Assembly (NCBI GenBank): GCA_030737875.1
Contig: CM060919.1
Location: 802,697,160 to 802,761,159, forward strand
DNA: 64,000 nt
Direction of reading: 5' to 3'
Origin: Allium sativum
Lineage: Eukaryota > Streptophyta > Magnoliopsida > Asparagales > Amaryllidaceae
Shown here: piece after piece, positions 1 to 11,085 of the stretch
Numbering within the stretch: position 1 is the stretch's first letter
Layout of the letters: the number at the start of each line of letters is the position of its first letter
Made by a program: the position numbers and the translations under genes
Notes under the pieces: generated by a model
Told to the model about the DNA's origin: nothing
The model's input: the letters and a program-made list of their open reading frames with translations, nothing else
The model's database searches: none

Positions 1-334
1 AGAGTTCTTGATGCCCCTTATTTATGGCTTTGCACTTCACACCCTCCGTAGTAAAAGTGTGTGGATGTTTGAGTATTAAGCAGCAGGTGCTTGAGCTTAT
101 GTGCTATAGCTCTCATCAAGCCTTATTTGATTTTAAATGCGCTTTCATTTACTTAAAAAGCCTGTAATTAGGATTGATGTTAGCAGCTTGAAATCAAAAA
201 CTTGCAAATGTACGATTTTAGATAGGTAAAGTAATTTCTTTCACCAATTTGTACAAACTTTGCATGATATTCACAATGCATTATATATTTACAATTCATG
301 ATGTATGTATAATGCGAAATATGTGAATGATACT
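1..334 (-). other. Non-coding 3' region of Tat element 1
   Basis: AT-rich DNA downstream (in minus orientation) of the integrase C-terminus. Tat-lineage elements usually have a long non-coding stretch between pol and the 3' LTR. I see no polypurine tract or LTR edge here, so the 3' LTR is presumably left of the window. I recognise no other gene. Confidence 0.45.
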
Positions 335-1601
335 TTAAACAAAATAACGGCGAAGATGAATGCTATTCCATGCTCGAGGGAGTGCGATTCCGTCTGTTGT
401 TTTTAGCTTAAAAGTGCCATCTGCAAATTTCTGGCTTATGATGTATGGCCCCTCCCAATTGGGTCCGAATACTCTGGTTCCTGTCATAATTCTCTTCAGG
501 ACGAGGTCTCCGACTTGAAAAGTTCTTTGCTTGACTTTTTTACTGAAATATCTGGCTACTTTTCGTTGATGGGCCGCTATCTTAAGCTCTGCTTCTTTTT
601 CACTTTTCCTCGAGTAAATCAAGTGCCTCCAACTGTAGCTCTTCATTCTCCTTCTGGTTGAAGTAGATTCTGCGGTGAGTTGGTACTTCCAGTTCCACTG
701 GGATCATAGCTTCTGAACCGAATGCGAGTGAGAATGGGGTGTGCCCCGTAACAGTTTTATGTGTTGTCCGGTATGCCCATAACGCAAAAGGTAGCTCATC
801 AACCCAGTTGCCTTTGGCTTTTTCGAGACACTTCTTGATGGTTGACTTTAGTATTTTGTTGATGGCTTTCACTTGCCCGTTTGCTTGCGGGTGAGCCACA
901 ACTGCAAAACTCTTTTTGATCTTATATTTAGCGCAGAAGTCTAGGAATTCATTACTTTCAAATTGGGTTCCATTATCGGTGATGATCTTTTGTGGAACTC
1001 CAAACCCGCAATTGATATTTTTCAAAACAAAATTGATCACTTTCTTTGACGAGATAGTAGCCAAAGGTTCTGCTTCAGCCCATTTGGTAAAGTAGTCAAC
1101 AGCTACTATAGCATATCTCATATTCGCTTTTATGGCGGGTAATATCCCAATTAAATCTATGCCCCAGACCGCAAATGGCCATGGGCTGACCATTTGAGTT
1201 AGCTCTGTGGGAGGTGCTCTTGGAATCTCAGCGAATCTCTGGCACCTGTCACACTTCTTTACATAGGTCATGACATCTAGGTTTACATTAGGCCATAAAT
1301 AGCCATATCGCCGGACCTTCTTGGCTAACGTTTGACCGCTGGTGTGTCCTCCGCATTCTCCCTTGTGCAACTCTGCCAAAATCGCTCTAGATTCCTTCTT
1401 AGTCACACATCGCAGTAATGGCATGGAGAATCCTCGCCGGTACAGCCTTCCGTCTTGAATGAGGTATAAAGGGGCCTTATGCAATATCTTCCTTTTGTTT
1501 TTCCGTTCTTCAGGTAGTGTCCCATTGAGGATATATTCTTTGATTGGAGTCATCCATGATGTAGGTTCTTCAACGGTTTCCATTATCCAATCCACACTCA
1601 C
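335..1601 (-). pseudogene. Tat element 1 integrase (broken)
   Basis: Retroviral-type integrase, which would insert the element's cDNA into the host genome. It lies in two overlapping frames: 600-1601 (333 aa) and 335-646 (103 aa), so at least one frameshift separates core from C-terminus. The HHCC zinc finger is visible at H79, H86, C117, C120. In the catalytic core D149 (WGID) and D209 (TDNGTQF) are present, but the third acidic residue is replaced by lysine (NGQVKAINK, residue 245), where Tat element 2 has glutamate (NGQVEAVNK). The C-terminal part has the typical VGDLVLKR and WEGPY motifs. The E-to-K change and the frameshift make it inactive. It is the last pol domain, following the archaeal-type RNase H, as expected for the Tat lineage. 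Confidence 0.93.
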
Positions 1602-1652
1602 TTCCTCAATGGTTGGGGTAGAAAGGACTTCGATGGGGATTAAACCCAGCAG

Positions 1653-3290
1653 CTAAGCATCTGATGAACTAGCATTCTTGGCAAGAGAATCTGCTTTTGA
1701 GTTTTGTTCTCTTTGGATGTGAGATATAACATAGTGGTCAAGGTCATTTAGAAGTTCGATAACTTTGATTAGATATGGAGGGAGGTTCCCAGTTTTGGTT
1801 TGGAACTCTTTGCATACTTGACCCACTACCAACTGAGAGTCGCTGAGAATCTGCAAAGCTTTTAGGTTTAGCTCTTTTGCCAACTTTAACCCTGTTATTA
1901 ATGCTTCATATTTGACCTCATTATTGGTTGATGGAAATTCCAATCTCAAGGCATAGCATAAAGAGTAACCTTCTGGGGTTTCTAAGACAATTCCAGCCCC
2001 TGAAAAATAGTCGTTTCTGGATCCATCAAAGTATAGTTTCCAAGGAATCTCTGTTTCCGCTGGTTCTTTAACCTCTTCTCCTCTATTTGTAAACTCAGCA
2101 ATAAAATCCGCTAGGGCTTGGCCATTAATGGCCCTTCGAGGATGGTAAATGATGTCATATTGACTTAGCTCTTCTGGATGGAAAAGAATTTGCCTTAATG
2201 GTTGATCAGTGAGAACCTTGATAGGACGAGATTGGAAATACGGTCTCAGCTTTTTTGGGGCAACAAGGAGGCAATATGCGAGCTTCTCTAGCTTAGAGTA
2301 ATTTAGCTCTGCCCCGGCGAGCCTCTTACTAATGTAATATACCAGCAATTGCACTCCCGCTTCTTCTCGGATTAGTGCTGCACTCAAAGCATGTGACGAA
2401 ACTGCTATATATAAAAATAGATCCTCCTTATCTTTAGGTTTCGATAACATTGGTGGTGATTCCATATGTCTTATCACCTCAAAAGCCTCCTGGCACTCTG
2501 AGGTCCACTGGAAGTCCTTCTTTCCTTTTTTCAAAGCAGCGAAAAGCGGAATACATCGATCCGTTGCTTTGGAAACGAACCGGTTCAACAGTGCTACCTT
2601 TCCATTTAAGCTCTGGAGTTCCTTTTTTGTCCTTGGGGCCTGTATTTCCCTTAAAGCCACAATTTGAGAGGGATTCGCTTTGATGCCCCCGGCATTGACG
2701 ATGAACCCGAGAAATTTCCCCGAAGAGACTCTGAATGAACATTTTAACGGGTTTAGTTTCATCCCGTATTTCCTCAGTATGTGAAACATTTCTGCCAGGT
2801 CCTCGAGATGATCTTCGACCTTCTTTGATTTGACTAGCATATCGTCTACATATATTTCCATTGTATTCCCTATCTGAGATTTAAACATGGAGTTTACAAG
2901 ACGTTGGTAAGTTGCTCCTGCGTTTTTCAGTCCTAATGGCATGACTTTATAGCAGTATAGTCATCTATCCGTTATGAAACTCGTGTTTTCTTCGTCTGGC
3001 TTGTGCATAATAATTTGATTATATTCAGAATATGCGTCCATAAAAGGTAGTAACCCGTGCCCCGCTGTTGCATCTACGAGTTGGTCAATTCGGGGCAAAG
3101 GAAAACTGTCTTTTGGGCACGCTTTATTAAGATCTGAGTAATCTATACACACTCTCCACTTTCCATTGGACTTTTTGACAAGCACTGGGTTAGAAACCCA
3201 ATCTAGATACGTAGATTCTCATATGAAATTATTTTTAAGTAGCCTATCTACTTCTTCTTTTAGAGCCTCGGATCTTTCAAATCCCTGCAT
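1653..3290 (-). pseudogene. Tat element 1 reverse transcriptase, RNase H and second (archaeal-type) RNase H
   Basis: Central part of Tat pol, copying the RNA into cDNA. RT starts with VKKSNGKWRVCIDYSDLNKA and carries YVDD (residues 31-34 of the 429-aa reading frame 1653-2942). The Ty3-type RNase H follows at about residues 175-255 of that frame. A second RNase H occupies about residues 302-425 with its four acidic motifs FDGS, YEAL, SDSQ and KADSLA; this extra domain marks the Tat lineage (Tat/Ogre/Retand). The frame is shared with the upstream protease but is cut by in-frame TGA codons at 2961-2963 and about 3219-3221, with another at 3291-3293. Two of these sit where relatives have Arg, consistent with CGA-to-TGA decay. 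YVDD and the RNase H acids remain, so damage is recent to moderate. Confidence 0.95.
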
Positions 3291-4319
3291 TCATCTTTTT
3301 TGTTTCACAGGAGCCAACTTTTGATTTATATTCAACTTATGAACAATTACATTCAGTGGGATCCCACACATATCTGAGTGTTCCCAGGCAAATACATCTA
3401 AGTTTGCTTTCAAAAACAAGATTAATTCCTTTTGCAGCTTCATACCTGGTTGATATCCTATCATCAAGATTTGGTTAGGTTCCTTGTCGGATACTGGAAC
3501 GGGGATAGTATCTTCGGCTGGCGCTGCTCTATTTTCCCCCCATACTGTTTTTCCTTGGATCAATTGCTTTCCGAGCTCCACTTGCTCACCAGTATCGGGT
3601 TTTTGCTTTAGTTGCTGTAAGAGGGGTTTTTGGATGCGGAGCGACGGCTCTACATCCTTCTTCAATTCCTTCTTCCTTACCTCTGCCAATTCAACCAAAT
3701 AACACTCTCTTGCTGCTTGTTGATCACCTATAATTGTGCCAACACCGTTCTCCGTTGGGAATTTCATAGTGAGGCGCCACGGAGCCATAGTTATTCTGAA
3801 TGCTGCAAGAGTAGGTCTTCCTAGGAAGGCATTGTAAGCAGAGGGTTCATCAATTATAACAAACTCCAGTACCAGTGCGGCTTTCTGCTCTCCTTCTCCG
3901 AGCTCTACTAGTAGACTGATAACACCAATTGATTGAACAGCTTGACCAGTGAATCCGTGGACCTTGTTCTGATAGGCTTTTACGTCGCCCATGGAAAGCT
4001 TCATTATATGGAATGCGCTAAAGAAGAGGATATTAACTGATGCTCCGCTATCGACTAACACCCTTCTAACTATGGCTGGGCCCAAACCAATGGTTATCAC
4101 CATTGGATCCTCTGTAGGTGTTATGATCCCAGTCGGATCTTCATCTTTAAATGTGATGTCGTCTCGCAGGATTCTCGGTACTTTTGCTGATAAAACCTCA
4201 CTCATGATCATGAGTTCACCTCTTTTTGAAAAGTCCTTCACCTCATGAGCATACTTCACCATGTCCCCCCAGCTTTTCCCAACCGGGTAGGGGCCTCCTG
4301 AAATGGTGTTTATGATCAT
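3291..4319 (-). pseudogene. Tat element 1 aspartic protease region
   Basis: Pepsin-like retroviral protease domain that would cut the Gag-Pol polyprotein. The active-site motif VLVDSGASVNILF lies with D90-S91-G92, followed by the conserved YNAFLGRPTL motif about 80 residues later. After the protease comes a linker ending just before the RT (DVFAWEHSDMCGIP, then VKQKR). The frame ends in TGA at 3291-3293 but is in the same frame as the RT downstream, so this is one long pol frame cut by point mutations. The segment 4320-4451 joins it to gag and has no clear domain. Confidence 0.92.
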
Positions 4320-4451
4320 CCTTGGTATAGCGGCAACTGAAGCATTCTCATTTTGTTTAGGCTGTCCTGTAGAGGCTCCTTGGTCTTGAGCTTCTTGAGC
4401 ATTCTGGGAGTTCTTTTTATACTGTTGAAGCCTGTTTTTCCTTATCAGTTC

Positions 4452-5978
4452 TTAAATTAAGCTTTTCAAATGTCTACATTCGTTCGTGCTATGCCCCGGC
4501 TGGTTATGAAATCGGCAGAATCTGCCGGACTTTATTGCGTTATCAGTGACTCTCAGCTTCCCTGGCTCTGGGTATTCTTCAGTGTCTTTGGTCGCCATAT
4601 AAATGTTTTCTACGGTATTGTTAAGGGGAGTCATTTCAGAATTTTTGAAGAAACGAAGCATTTTGTTGTTTCGACCATCTTTCCCTTCATTCCCCCTTTT
4701 TTGATTTCCTCCGGCGTTTTTCTGTCCTCGCACGTTTACGTCTTTTTTCTCCGACGGCTCTTTATTTTCTGTAGCTTCCAATGTATAGGCCGGATCCTCA
4801 TCCACGCCTATATATTCCTCTGCCTTGTCAAATAGCTCTTCGAGAGTCGCGGGCTTCTTCTTCTTGATCCACCGCCCGAGTTTGGTCCTTTGACTTATAC
4901 CTCCTTTTAGAGCCATCAAGGCCAAACGTGGCTCATAGTTTCCGACTTCGGCCGCAGCATTGTTAAAATGAGAAAGGAAGGTTTTAATGGATTCCCCTGG
5001 CGCTTGTTCTAGCTCATTCTGTTCCATCACATCACGCACCTTAGTTTCTTGAAGCCTGAATTGCTATTTGAACAGCTTGGCCAAGGTGGCAAAGTCATCT
5101 ACGGATTTTGGCGGGAGTTTTGTGAACTAGAGTGAAGCTACTCCCTCCAAGTAAGTGGGGAAGTATAAACATTTGAGCTCATCAGTAGCACGTGCCCCAT
5201 CCATGTGCTGATCATACTTGAATAGGAACACATTGGGATCGCCTGCTCCATTATAAGCTTGTACAATCGGGGGTTTGAATTTATTAGGATATGGCGCCAT
5301 TTTTATTCTTTCTGTAAGTGGGATTTTTGTAGGAGCAAATCCCTATTCCATCTCATCATCCACCTTTTTCTGGCTTTCATTCATGATCTTTCGTACCATT
5401 CCGAATATATGCTCCTCCTCATTGAGTTGGTCCACGGGGTGGACGCCTTCCTCTTTACCGGATGTTTGCCTACGCAAACGACCGCGGTTCAGATTCCGGG
5501 ACCCTGGACCTCCCGCATGGGGAAGTGCCCCTTTGGTGGAACCAAACGCTTGTTGAGGGGTCGCTTTTCCAGAGTGGTTATGAGCAGGTGGCTTCATTCC
5601 CCTATGACTAGGATTTGCAATCTCTTGGACAGAATTTCCATTATTCGGGCTTGAGGAAGAAAATCTAGTATATTCCGTTCCAGTGGTTTTAGCAGTTTTA
5701 AGACGGTTTGCACTCATGGTGACTTTGGCCATTGCGGCTTGCATGGAGAACATGGTTTCAAGCTTCTTCATCATGGCCTCATTTACAATATCAATTCAAC
5801 TTGTCAGTTCTGCTGCCACTTCATCCAATTCCCTCCTTGTTACGGCAGTTCCGACTTTAGAACTTTCACCGACTTCAAACTGATTAGTAGGCGGGGTGTT
5901 TTCCGTGTTAGTGGCATTGTCAACATCTTCGACGCTTTTACTTGTAGCTTTCTTCGAAGGTCTACCTGGCTTACCCAT
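4452..5978 (-). pseudogene. Tat element 1 gag (broken)
   Basis: Capsid/nucleocapsid precursor. The likely start is ATG at 5976-5978, about 100 bp inside the primer-binding site. The frame is broken: pieces at 5796-5978, 5343-5774 and 4452-5039. The last piece has the Gag motif region (GESIKTFLSHFNNAAAEV) and a basic, Asn/Lys-rich tail with a single zinc-knuckle-like motif CRFHNQPGHSTNEC, typical of Tat-lineage Gag. The stretch 5040-5342 is Gag-like only in pieces. Premature stops exclude a functional product. Confidence 0.85.
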
Positions 5979-6083
5979 GGCTTTAGAGATAAGTATTTCA
6001 ATTCGGACAACTTAGATAATCAGAGTGTATTCCAATGCAGGGCTTTCTACCTTGTGAGAGAGCGAGAAATGGATTGGCAGTCT

Positions 6084-6105
6084 GGGGCCCACGGTAGGCG
6101 CCAAA
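6084..6105 (-). promoter_or_regulatory. Primer-binding site of Tat element 1
   Basis: On the minus strand the sequence just inside the LTR reads TTTGGCGCCTACCGTGGGCC, which matches the TGGCGCCNACCGTGGGG-type primer-binding site common in plant Tat elements. It directly abuts the putative LTR edge at 6106 and lies upstream of gag. The exact primer tRNA cannot be assigned from memory. Confidence 0.75.
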
Positions 6106-6228
6106 TGTTTGCTCCAAATTTGGGACCAAACACCAAAGGTGTAAAACTACACTTCACCGATTCGATAAGAATATGGAACCACGTAATCACAAAATAAACG
6201 AATAAAAACAAGTAAGAACACAGAGGAA

Positions 6229-6236
6229 TTTTTATA
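6229..6236 (-). promoter_or_regulatory. TATA-like box in Tat 1 LTR
   Basis: TATAAAAA on the minus strand, within the context GAACCACTATAAAAA. The same context occurs at 37699-37706 in the LTR of Tat element 2 although most of the two LTRs differ. It lies about 125 bp from the U5 edge. It could instead be part of a conserved R-region motif. Confidence 0.4.
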
Positions 6237-6784
6237 GTGGTTCGATTCAATATGAATCTACGTCCACTTTCAATCAATTCTCATTATGATATTCAAACTT
6301 ACAACATATGAATTTCCCCTCATTACAATCATTTCTCTCTTTTCACTCTCTTGATGATCTACTTTCACTCAATTTGGCGAAGAAAAGGACAGAGGTTTAG
6401 CTTTGTGATGAATCTTCAACCACTTATGTCCTTTGATCCTTTCCCATGATCTTCATAGATTTCATAATGAATTAGCACTTGATTTAAGCTTTGGAGAGGA
6501 TTAGAGATTGTTCGAATGATGCTTGAGAGATTTATGGTGTAGCCTGAATGAGATTGAAGGTGTTTAGATTCAATTATAGAAAGCTCTAATGATCATTAAC
6601 ATTGATTTGATCTTCATGAAGTTAGAAAAGTATTGTTGAATCCATAGAAGCCATTAGAGAAGTTGTAGATGAGCTTTTAATTTGACGGGGTTTCCTTGTA
6701 GAAAATGAATTTTCGGTCCCCCCTCCAAAAGAATTATGAGGGGTATTTATAGGTGATTTTAGCCCGGGTGGCAATTCTATAATT

Positions 6785-7890
6785 ATGCAGAAAACACCAT
6801 GACTCCACTCGACATGACTCGTGTCGCCATGAATACCTTTTACGACATGAATGGTTGAAACGCCTTGACTCAAATATCAATCCATGCGGCATGACATGCT
6901 GTTGTACTGGAACGACATGAATTAATTCTTGTAATATACGGCTTGACTGTTGTTCCCATTCTACCTTTACAGCTGTACATGAGCTGTTGCAAGCTATCAA
7001 ATGGGATGCCTCTTGCGCCATACGACATACTTCCAGAATGAAGGATTAACGACTTGACTTGATGACATGAATATTGTGGCATGAAGTTGCTCATGACATG
7101 GAGCTGTTTACGGCATGGTGACGCTCACGACTTGATTTGTTATAATGTGAATAGCGACATGTTTTTATCAACAGTTTAACATCATGCAATGAACACGGTT
7201 ACATCATGTCATGAGCTCCTTAACGGTTTGAGAGGACCTTGCCTTTTATACTCAATGACTTGGAGGTTGGTGAGACATGACAATGGCGACATGATTGCTC
7301 TCTGATATGAATCATGTCGTCCTACGGCTCCTCCAAACGCCATGTAATGAGCTTGCGGCATGGTGGAATTTGTGACCCGACATGATTATCTTACGCCTTG
7401 GAGTTGCTGCGGCATGAATGAGGTCAGTACGGCTTGTTTTCATTGGTATGCGGTTTGGCTATGTAGCACCAACATCATGGAGGGATTACTGACATGATAC
7501 CAAACTACGTCATGGCTTGAACGCCATGGCTGATGCCGCGATATGAACTCAATGTCGCGGCATATGACATAGTCTAACTATATTAACGGCATGCAGCGAT
7601 ACGACTTGGTATTAATGACCTTACTTTTCATTATTTATGACACCTGACTTAAGTATCTAGATATTCCCTGTCAGGACATGGTTTAAACGACATGATGCTA
7701 GCGGCTTGAGTGTAATAGTCACCACGTCGCGCTGAACGCCTTAATTCCATGTCGTGTTCAATGACTTAGAGTCGTGCCGTGTAAACGACATGGAACCACC
7801 TCGCGTTAATGAATTAAAGTCATGTCGTGTGGATGACTGCAGGATCCATGTCACAGAAAAGACTTCAGTCAATTATGTCGTGTGCCATCT
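6785..7890. repeat. Dense cluster of CGRCATGA/CGRCTTGA motifs in Tat 1 LTR
   Basis: Several dozen copies of short words such as ACGACATGA, GCGGCATG, ACGGCTTG, AACGCCTTG and their complement TCATGTCG are scattered every 15-40 bp through about 1.1 kb. Spacing is irregular, so it is not an ordinary tandem repeat. Both orientations occur, with the direct form dominating. No coding frame explains it. Confidence 0.7.
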
Positions 7891-8028
7891 TTCGTAAATA
7901 CTTCTTAGTTCTGAACTGCGTTCTAAGAACGAGGTTAACATCCACTGTCATATTGTGGGGGCATATAGGGTCATCTGCTAATGATACTGCGGGTATCCGG
8001 TAATGATACCATGGGAATCCAACCACCA

Positions 8029-8055
8029 ATATATATATATATATATATATATATA
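8029..8055. repeat. (AT)n microsatellite
   Basis: Uninterrupted AT dinucleotide run of 27 bp close to the outer edge of the Tat 1 LTR. Confidence 0.97.
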
Positions 8056-8068
8056 ATAGCCACAAACA

Positions 8069-9485
8069 CCAATCCTAAATAACTAATGTATATTTAATAT
8101 AGTCACAATAAAATTTCAATGAATCCAAAAAACCAACGAACAATTATTTTTAACTAATAAAAATAATTTCTAAGTAAAATCTGAGTGAGTTTTTACTCAC
8201 TGTGATTTTTATATTAGCATTCCATTTTTTATTCCTTTGCATTGATTCCAAAGTTAATTCTAATCGACTCCAAGAATTTCCCATACTCTTGCGAAGTTTA
8301 AGTCTACATGAGCTTTACAGAACTATCGAGGTTCGAATCCGATTTCGTTTAAATTAGAAATTCATTTTATAAATAATTGAACAATTCGAATATAATTAAA
8401 TATTTTAATTGGTAAATAAGATAATTACCTAGGATTATTTTGCGCAAATCCTTCTTCCACCTCTACCAAATACAAAACCAATAACCATTAGCCCTTCCCT
8501 CCTTTCATCATTAATAATACAGACATTCCTGCTCATGAATTGCACGAGATACAAACCAATATCAATTGCTACGAATTGATATGAAGATATACTCCTGCTG
8601 CCTTATGAACTTAAAACCGCGCCAAGTTGAGCTTCCCAGATCGCGATGCAAAGTCGCGTACCTTCTCCTCAATGCTTGCTTCACTTTGCCCCTTCCACCA
8701 TGCACGGTCATCCCAATAACACCCTTTCTCCCCATCGTGACTTCTCCAGTTTCCATATTCGATGCTACCTGACACCACGATATTCGAGTTCGAACAACTC
8801 CAAACCCTTTCTCCCCATTGTAAATTGCTTCGAGTCCCATCAACTGTTTCAAAACTATGAGCTAGTTCAGATAATGATGACGCCTCCCAGTCTTCCCGTT
8901 TTTCAATTGGTCTCCAGCCTTCCAACCTCTTTACACGTCCGCTTGGTCCAATCATATTGGCTGAATTGGAATAGTCGCTCTTCTTTTTTTATTATAAAAG
9001 TAAAATCCCATTTACCTTTTTCTTTTTTACTTTTAATCTCTATAGGGGCTAATTTACTGTTCCAGCAAGAGAGACGATTAGCGATCATCAACTCCACCGA
9101 AAGTTATCTTTTCAGGTATGAATCATCCTTTATATCAAATGCCATTCTTGCACAGAGTCTCCCCTCCTCGTTCATTATAATTTAGGGTTCGATTGGGTCC
9201 AATCGTCGGAGGCTTTCCGCATCAAACCGCCGGAGTCAGCGGTGATGCAGTTCCCCAATGCAAGGCTTCCGTCCTTTGGATAAGACCCGCTGATGAAGAA
9301 ACCCTGATTTTGATGGTAGGTCAAAAAGATCCCGCAAGTGTCTTCGAACCCTAAGGCACGTGACCATGCTAAAAAGGGCGACGTAGGGGATACCGATTCA
9401 TGCATAATCTAAACTGCATCACTTGTTTATTCACGGTTTACTAAGGCTATGCTTGTAGAAAGAAATCCTGACTTTATTTCTTCTT
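8069..9485. other. Unclassified region between Tat 1 LTR and the antisense gene of Tat 2
   Basis: The left part is AT-rich and contains a perfect 7-bp hairpin (AGTGAGT, TTTT, ACTCACT near 8184-8201). 8560-9180 is more GC-rich with short open frames on both strands, none of which I recognise. No LTR of Tat 2 is visible here. It may be Tat 2's 3' non-coding DNA into which Tat 1 inserted, or an older repeat. The right part could be the 5' leader of the plus-strand gene that follows. Confidence 0.4.
8948..9000 (+). promoter_or_regulatory. Possible promoter of the antisense gene
   Basis: A CCAAT box and an inverted copy (CCAATCATATTGG, from 8948) lie about 40 bp upstream of TATAAAAG (8993-9000). 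The spacing fits a plant core promoter. The first long plus-strand frame downstream starts near 9531, so a leader of about 500 bp, possibly with an intron, would be needed. Confidence 0.35.
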
Positions 9486-10986
9486 TTGTGCTTTTCTTTT
9501 ATCTTTACGCCACAAGTTCTTCGTAGGTCAATGGTTATAACACGTGATACCGATAAGCAAGAATCTGGTAGAGAGATTCCTTTTTCTATGAGAATGGACA
9601 GTTCTTCAGAGTCTTCGGGTCAATCAGAGCCTACTTTTGGCAACGACCCTAAAAGTCAGTCGATGGATCCATTGTCTGTTCCTCCAATAGCAGTCGAGCT
9701 AGTTGAAGTGGTGCCCATTCTGCTGGCACCCGATATGCTACCAGGTGTGAAGAGTTTGAGGAATCCTCCGGAAGCAGAAGAATCCAAAATTACCCTCAGA
9801 CGACTTCAACATTTAACCGTAAAGCACAATATTTCATTTAACGATGTTCTTGTTCCTGAGAAGGCTGCAAGACCTCACAATCCCCCGGATGGCTACATGG
9901 CGATCTCCCTTCCGATGTGCAACGTGGGAGCCATTCCCCCCTTTCCTTCTTTCATTGTCGATTTTCTGTGTCGGATGAATTTAGCTCCGATGCAATTTCA
10001 TCCAATAGCCTATGGAATTTTGCTATCGACCTGCTATTTATACCTGAAATATCTGGGTTATCCTCCAACCTTTGATGACATAGCCTTTCTCTTTAACTTT
10101 AGACACAATAAGACACAGTCTCCCTCCTTACTCTATTTTGAAGCTATTCGGGGCTGGAAGGTTATCGAGGATGTCCCAAGCAAGGCAGGTGATCCCAAGC
10201 GAGATTGGTTTTGGATTAAGCAGCAACAGGGGTGTGCTCGATACTGGCTCAAATGTGGTGGATTTTCCCCTTTTCTTTATACACTCCTATTCCATAAAGA
10301 TTTTTCTTTCTGATCATCCTATTTTATGTATAGAGACCGAGCCTGTAAGACCTGAGGATGAAATTTTTAAAGAGCACCACGAGCAATTGATCAAGATAAA
10401 GAAGGAACGACGACAGTTTTGGAACTGCCTGGCCGATAAAAACTTGCACTGATATGCCCTACTCGACCGAAGTAGGACAAGGGGATCAGAAAAAGACGGA
10501 CTTGACCCTACAGTATCAGCTCAAGACGAGGTGCCCCCGGTCATGAAGGGGTCAGAGGACGAACAGGCGATTCTTCAACTGAGAAATCCCCCACTTGCCC
10601 TCTGTCTGGAAAGAAAGAGAAATCCAATTTGAAGAAGCCTGCTTTCAAAAGGCGGACTCGAAAGGTCAAGTTTCAAGAAGTTGCTCGTGATGAGGTCGGT
10701 CGTCGACAAAAAGAAAAGGTTTCTGCCAAGAGAACTACCAAGGAGGCTCAAAGGGGAATAAAGGAAGAGGAACCTATCGGGGTTAATCTGAAAGATTTGG
10801 GAGTTGAGGATGACTTCCTCTCGATTCATGACTTACAAGCGGGGCTTGAAGCAACACCTCTTCCAGGGTTGGAAAATCTTCAAATGCCTAACATTATTCT
10901 CTCACCTCAAAGCTTGGACCCAAATCAATTCTTTGCCAACCAATCTGAAGGAATGTCCTTTCCAAATAGACAAGGCGGTATCGAAG

Positions 10987-11085
10987 GTATAATCTTGTCA
11001 TGATTATAAGGTTTATTGCGTGTCACAGCATCAAATGCTTATGTATAAATTGAGGATCGCTTGCTTCATTTTGCTTTCCTTGCAG
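10987..11085 (+). other. Predicted intron in the antisense gene
   Basis: Begins GTATAATC after GAAG and ends in a pyrimidine-rich TTTCCTTGCAG. Removing it joins the frame ending GGIEG with the frame starting VDEEFYGDLF without a shift or stop. 99 bp is normal for a plant intron. Confidence 0.6.

Larger units (their letters stand above)
6106..8068 (-). repeat. 5' LTR of Tat element 1
   Basis: The inner edge is placed at TGTTTG (6106-6111) next to the primer-binding site. The outer edge is placed at CAAACA (8063-8068), which gives perfect 6-bp inverted ends and a 1963-bp LTR. The other LTR copy is not in the window, so the outer edge is not verified; the TSD copy would be CCAAT (8069-8073). 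The LTR contains a TATA-like box, a dense motif cluster (6785-7890) and an (AT)n tract near the outer edge. Confidence 0.6.

Noticed and set aside
1459..4835. Plus-strand frames opposite Tat 1 pol and gag
   Set aside because: They mirror the minus-strand coding frames and show no domain of their own.
8310..8345. tRNA-like GGTTCGAATCC (T-loop / Pol III B box)
   Set aside because: No acceptor stem, anticodon arm or A box at the right distance; a chance match or at most a very degenerate SINE relic.
8562..9185. Several overlapping open frames on both strands (up to 179 aa)
   Set aside because: No recognisable domain, frames overlap on opposite strands, and no splice structure is convincing; not called as genes.
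9175..9485. Possible 3' LTR of Tat element 2
   Set aside because: Searched by eye for the 5' LTR's edge words (TGTTGATACC, GGCCCATCAACA) and TATAAAAA context; none present. The 3' LTR is missing or outside the window.
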